Positions 61,706 through 64,000 of a DNA stretch of 64,000 bases are shown here, one piece after another. The stretch comes from Nocardioides ochotonae (lineage in GTDB: Bacteria > Actinomycetota > Actinomycetes > Propionibacteriales > Nocardioidaceae), in assembly GCF_011420305.2 (NCBI RefSeq), contig NZ_CP061769.1, forward strand, positions 372,001 through 436,000. The letters run 5' to 3'. The number at the start of each line of letters is the position of its first letter. Position 1 is the stretch's first letter. Below the pieces are notes generated by a model. It made no database searches. It was given only the letters and a program-made list of their open reading frames with translations, and was not told the DNA's origin. The position numbers and the translations under genes are program-made.

Positions 61706-62962
61706 TCAGGGCGACGTGTACCGCTGCACGCACCGGTCGAACGGGTCGTCGGTCTTGAAGATGTTGTCGAAGTAGCCGTCGAGCGTGCACTGCACCACCG
61801 CCTGCGCGTGGGAGAGCACGCCGTCGAGCGGCGTGACGCCGGTCGAGGGGAGGGCCGGCAGCGAGACCGTCGGGGCGCCGGGGATGCCGAGCCCGCCCTT
61901 GCTGCCGCCGCTGTCACCGCCGCCATTGCCACCGCTGCCGTTCTCGCCACCGCCGCCACCACCGCCACCGCCGCCGCCGGAGGGCTGGGTCGGCGCCGCG
62001 GTCGGCTGGCTGGGCTGCGGCGCGGCGATGACGGCCTCGCCCTTGCCGGGGCGCGGGCCGTCGCGGCCCTCGCCCTTCGCGGCGCCGGCCGGGCCCGCCT
62101 GACCGGGCCGGGGGTCGGTGTCGGGGACCAGGTAGCCGGCGGTGGTGGTGCTGTTCGGGGTCGAGGTGAAGTTGCCGGCGAGGTAGGAGTTCATGACCGC
62201 CAGCACCGCGTCGACGTAGGCGTCGCTGTGGTTGTAGCGGTGCACCGCGGAGCGCTGGCCCGCCAGCGTGGACAGGTCCTCCTCGCCGGAGCAGAGGTAG
62301 ACCGCCGTGGCCAGGGCGGCGTCGTCGACGTCCTGGGGGTTGCGCTGGCCGTCGCCGTCGGCGTCGACCCCCACGACCGACCAGGTCGAGGGGATGAACT
62401 GCATCGGGCCGACCGCGCGGTCCCACCGGGTGTCGTTGTCGAACTGCCCGGCGTCGGTGTCGGAGATCCGGGCGGTGTTGCGCGTGCCGTCCAGGGCGAT
62501 GCCGTAGATGCCCGGCACCGCCACGCCGTCGGTGTCGAGCTGGTTGCCGCCGTAGCGGCCGTGGTCGGACTCGATGCGCCCGATCGCGGCGACCAGCTGC
62601 CAGCGCAGGTTGCACGACGTGTCGGCAGCATTGATCACGGTCTCGGCGCGCTGGTACGCCGACAGCGCCGCCGCGGGGATGGCGGCGGCGGAGACGTCGG
62701 TGATCCGGGCGGCGCCGCGGCGTGCGGAGCCCGGGACGATGCTCTCCGGGGCGGAGACGCTCGCCGGGGCCTCGATCGCGCGACCGGGCACGCTGGTGCC
62801 GTCGGGCAGCCGGGCCGACGAGCTCGGGTCCGAGGTCGAGGAGGCCAGGTTGGCCCCGCCTGCGCCCGCGCCCGCCAGGCTGGCGGTCCAGGCGGCCGAG
62901 AGCAGGGCGAGCGGCACCAGGGCGGTGGCCTTCTGGACCCGGCTGAGTCTCGTGGCGGACAT
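61706..62962 (-). CDS. Secreted lytic murein transglycosylase (MltB-like)
   Basis: A 418-residue exported enzyme that cleaves peptidoglycan glycan strands. A signal peptide (about 1-33) is followed by a Ser/Pro-rich linker, then the catalytic domain with Glu131 in [12 protein letters not shown], and [10 protein letters not shown] and [11 protein letters not shown] as in the SLT_2/MltB family. [15 protein letters not shown] may bind calcium. A linker with an 11-glycine run (around 332-344) and a short Cys-containing C-terminal segment end the protein. AGGAG lies six bases before the ATG. Confidence 0.9.
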   Translation of the reverse strand: MSATRLSRVQKATALVPLALLSAAWTASLAGAGAGGANLASSTSDPSSSARLPDGTSVPGRAIEAPASVSAPESIVPGSARRGAARITDVSAAAIPAAALSAYQRAETVINAADTSCNLRWQLVAAIGRIESDHGRYGGNQLDTDGVAVPGIYGIALDGTRNTARISDTDAGQFDNDTRWDRAVGPMQFIPSTWSVVGVDADGDGQRNPQDVDDAALATAVYLCSGEEDLSTLAGQRSAVHRYNHSDAYVDAVLAVMNSYLAGNFTSTPNSTTTAGYLVPDTDPRPGQAGPAGAAKGEGRDGPRPGKGEAVIAAPQPSQPTAAPTQPSGGGGGGGGGGGENGSGGNGGGDSGGSKGGLGIPGAPTVSLPALPSTGVTPLDGVLSHAQAVVQCTLDGYFDNIFKTDDPFDRCVQRYTSP

Positions 62963-63286
62963 GCGCTCTCCTGGGCCTCGGTCGACGTTCGGTGTGCAGC
63001 TGTGCTCGGCGGTGGTGCAGGTGGTGCTGGCGGTGCGGGTGCGACGGCGGACGGTGCGGGCGGCCGTGTGACCTTGGTAACGACCTCTCGCGCCCGGGGT
63101 TACGCCCCGGTGACCTCAGGCGGGCCATGGGGAGTGCCCGAGGACACCCGGACCGCCTGTCGGCCATCCTTCCGCGTGATCCACGTCATGCAAACCCCCT
63201 GGGGTCCGTCATCTGCGAGGCATCGCCGATCGGGGACGGATCGCACCCGGCTGGGAGCGGTTGGCTCGTTGGGCGACAATGATCCG
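62963..63286. other. 324-bp divergent intergenic region between transglycosylase and hemL genes
   Basis: No coding sequence was found. It contains the paired GTTACC-AAG-GTCACA element (minus strand, 63067-63081), a hairpin CCGGGG-TTACG-CCCCGG (63094-63110), and near hemL a GACAAT box (63275-63280) six bases before its GTG. No match to the c-di-AMP (ydaO) riboswitch, common before actinobacterial wall hydrolase genes, was recognised. Confidence 0.5.
63067..63081 (-). promoter_or_regulatory. Paired GTYACM element upstream of the transglycosylase gene
   Basis: GTTACC-AAG-GTCACA reads on the minus strand as two similar hexamers three bases apart, about 105 bases before the start codon. Such repeats resemble sites of the cell-wall regulator MtrA; the spacing was not verified against a consensus, so this is tentative. 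Confidence 0.3.
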
Positions 63287-64000
63287 GTGCCTGCCTCCAC
63301 GCCTCAGGCGACCACGCCGAGCAGTCCCCTCGTCACCGCCACGTCGGCCGACCTCTTCGACCGCGCCCGCGCGGTGACCCCCGGCGGGGTGAACTCCCCG
63401 GTCCGCGCGTTCAACGCGGTCGGCGGCACCCCGCGGTTCATCCGCTCCGCCGCCGGCGCCCGGCTCACCGACGTCGACGGCAACGACTACGTCGACCTGA
63501 TCGGCTCGTGGGGCCCGATGCTGCTCGGCCACGCCCACCCCGAGGTCATCGCCCGGGTGCAGGAGGCGGTCGCGCGCGGCACGTCGTACGGCACCCCGAC
63601 CGAGCCCGAGGTCGAGCTCGCCGAGGAGATCGTCGCCCGCACGTCGGTCGAGCGGGTCCGCTTCGTCTCCTCCGGCACCGAGGCCACGATGTCGGCGATC
63701 CGGCTGGCGCGCGGCTTCACCGGCCGCGACGTGGTCGTGAAGTTCGCCGGCTGCTACCACGGCCACGTCGACTCGCTGCTCGCCTCCGCGGGCTCCGGCC
63801 TGGCCACCTTCGCCGTCCCGGGCACCCCCGGCGTGCCGGTCTCCTCGACCGAGCTCACCTTGGTGCTGCCCTACAACGACCGGGCCGCGGTCGAGGCGGC
63901 GTTCGCCGAGCACGGCGACCGGATCGCCTGCCTGATCACCGAGGCCGCCCCGGGAAACATGGGCATCGTCCCGCCCGAGCCCGGCTTCAACGCCTTCCTC
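63287..64000 (+). CDS. hemL: Glutamate-1-semialdehyde 2,1-aminomutase, N-terminal part
   Basis: The gene runs off the right edge; 238 codons are present. [15 protein letters not shown] and [37 protein letters not shown] are the HemL N-terminal blocks, and [16 protein letters not shown] binds the PLP phosphate. HemL makes 5-aminolevulinate from the product of HemA. GTG 63287 is the chosen start. The PLP lysine lies beyond the window. Confidence 0.95.
   Translation, partial: MPASTPQATTPSSPLVTATSADLFDRARAVTPGGVNSPVRAFNAVGGTPRFIRSAAGARLTDVDGNDYVDLIGSWGPMLLGHAHPEVIARVQEAVARGTSYGTPTEPEVELAEEIVARTSVERVRFVSSGTEATMSAIRLARGFTGRDVVVKFAGCYHGHVDSLLASAGSGLATFAVPGTPGVPVSSTELTLVLPYNDRAAVEAAFAEHGDRIACLITEAAPGNMGIVPPEPGFNAFL

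Noticed and set aside
62963..63286. A ydaO-type c-di-AMP riboswitch before the lytic transglycosylase gene
   Set aside because: The context (wall hydrolase, disA in the window) made it attractive, but the conserved segments of that riboswitch were not found on the minus strand.

Overview
The window is about 64 kb of very GC-rich chromosomal DNA from an actinobacterium, most likely a member of the Nocardioidaceae (Nocardioides-like). The inference rests on gene content and order: lsr2, clpC with ClgR/SigR-type control, a BldN-type sigma factor with its RsbN-type partner, Rex-hemACD, radA-disA, and a run proC / excisionase-family HTH / bS22 / epimerase / acyltransferase / SerB-like phosphatase / glutaredoxin / hemACDB that parallels Rv0500-Rv0512 of Mycobacterium tuberculosis. 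Nothing looks like a prophage, transposon, plasmid or CRISPR locus; this is core chromosome read almost gene to gene.

Layout. 1-5.9 kb: the end of an acyl-CoA oxidase, ppa, dacB, a zincin metalloprotease, tilS and an LppM-like lipoprotein. 6-13.5 kb: a secreted protein, hpt, ftsH, the folate run folE-folP-folB-folK and two small membrane proteins. 13.6-18.2 kb: a tandem-GNAT protein and an OpuC/ProU-type osmolyte ABC transporter whose ATPase gene is divergent from its permease/binding-protein genes. 18.2-22.2 kb: a divergent pair of glycosyltransferase genes, one encoding a 931-residue multidomain enzyme. 22.6-28.2 kb: a tight operon that makes CoA and NAD precursors (DUF2520, panC, panD, nadB, nadC, coaX). 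28.4-36 kb: lsr2, clpC, mutY, an exported protein, disA and radA.

36-49.6 kb: a methyltransferase, a glyoxalase-like protein, a cysteine-rich protein, ppx, a TIM-barrel isomerase-like protein, a PucR-type regulator divergent from a cytosine deaminase/permease operon, proline dehydrogenase, proC, an AcuC-like deacetylase, an HTH protein, bS22, an atypical epimerase and a PlsC-like acyltransferase. 49.6-64 kb: bldN/rsbN, a HAD phosphatase, an acyl-CoA ligase, a glutaredoxin, rex-hemA-hemC-hemD, hemB, a TauE/SafE permease, a lytic transglycosylase and the first 238 codons of hemL.

The genes form several functional sets: folate synthesis; CoA/NAD precursor synthesis from aspartate; heme synthesis under redox control; protein and DNA quality control (ftsH, clpC, mutY, radA, disA); and cell-wall remodelling (dacB, transglycosylase, glycosyltransferases). 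No clearly new defence or mobile system was seen. The most unusual signals are regulatory: many genes have a TANNNT -10 box exactly 6-7 bases before the start codon (predicted leaderless mRNAs); two such promoters interlock at the osmolyte transporter so that divergent start codons lie 3 bp apart; and there are strong candidate operators for Rex, ClgR/SigR and PucR. All functional calls come from reading motifs by eye, without database searches.
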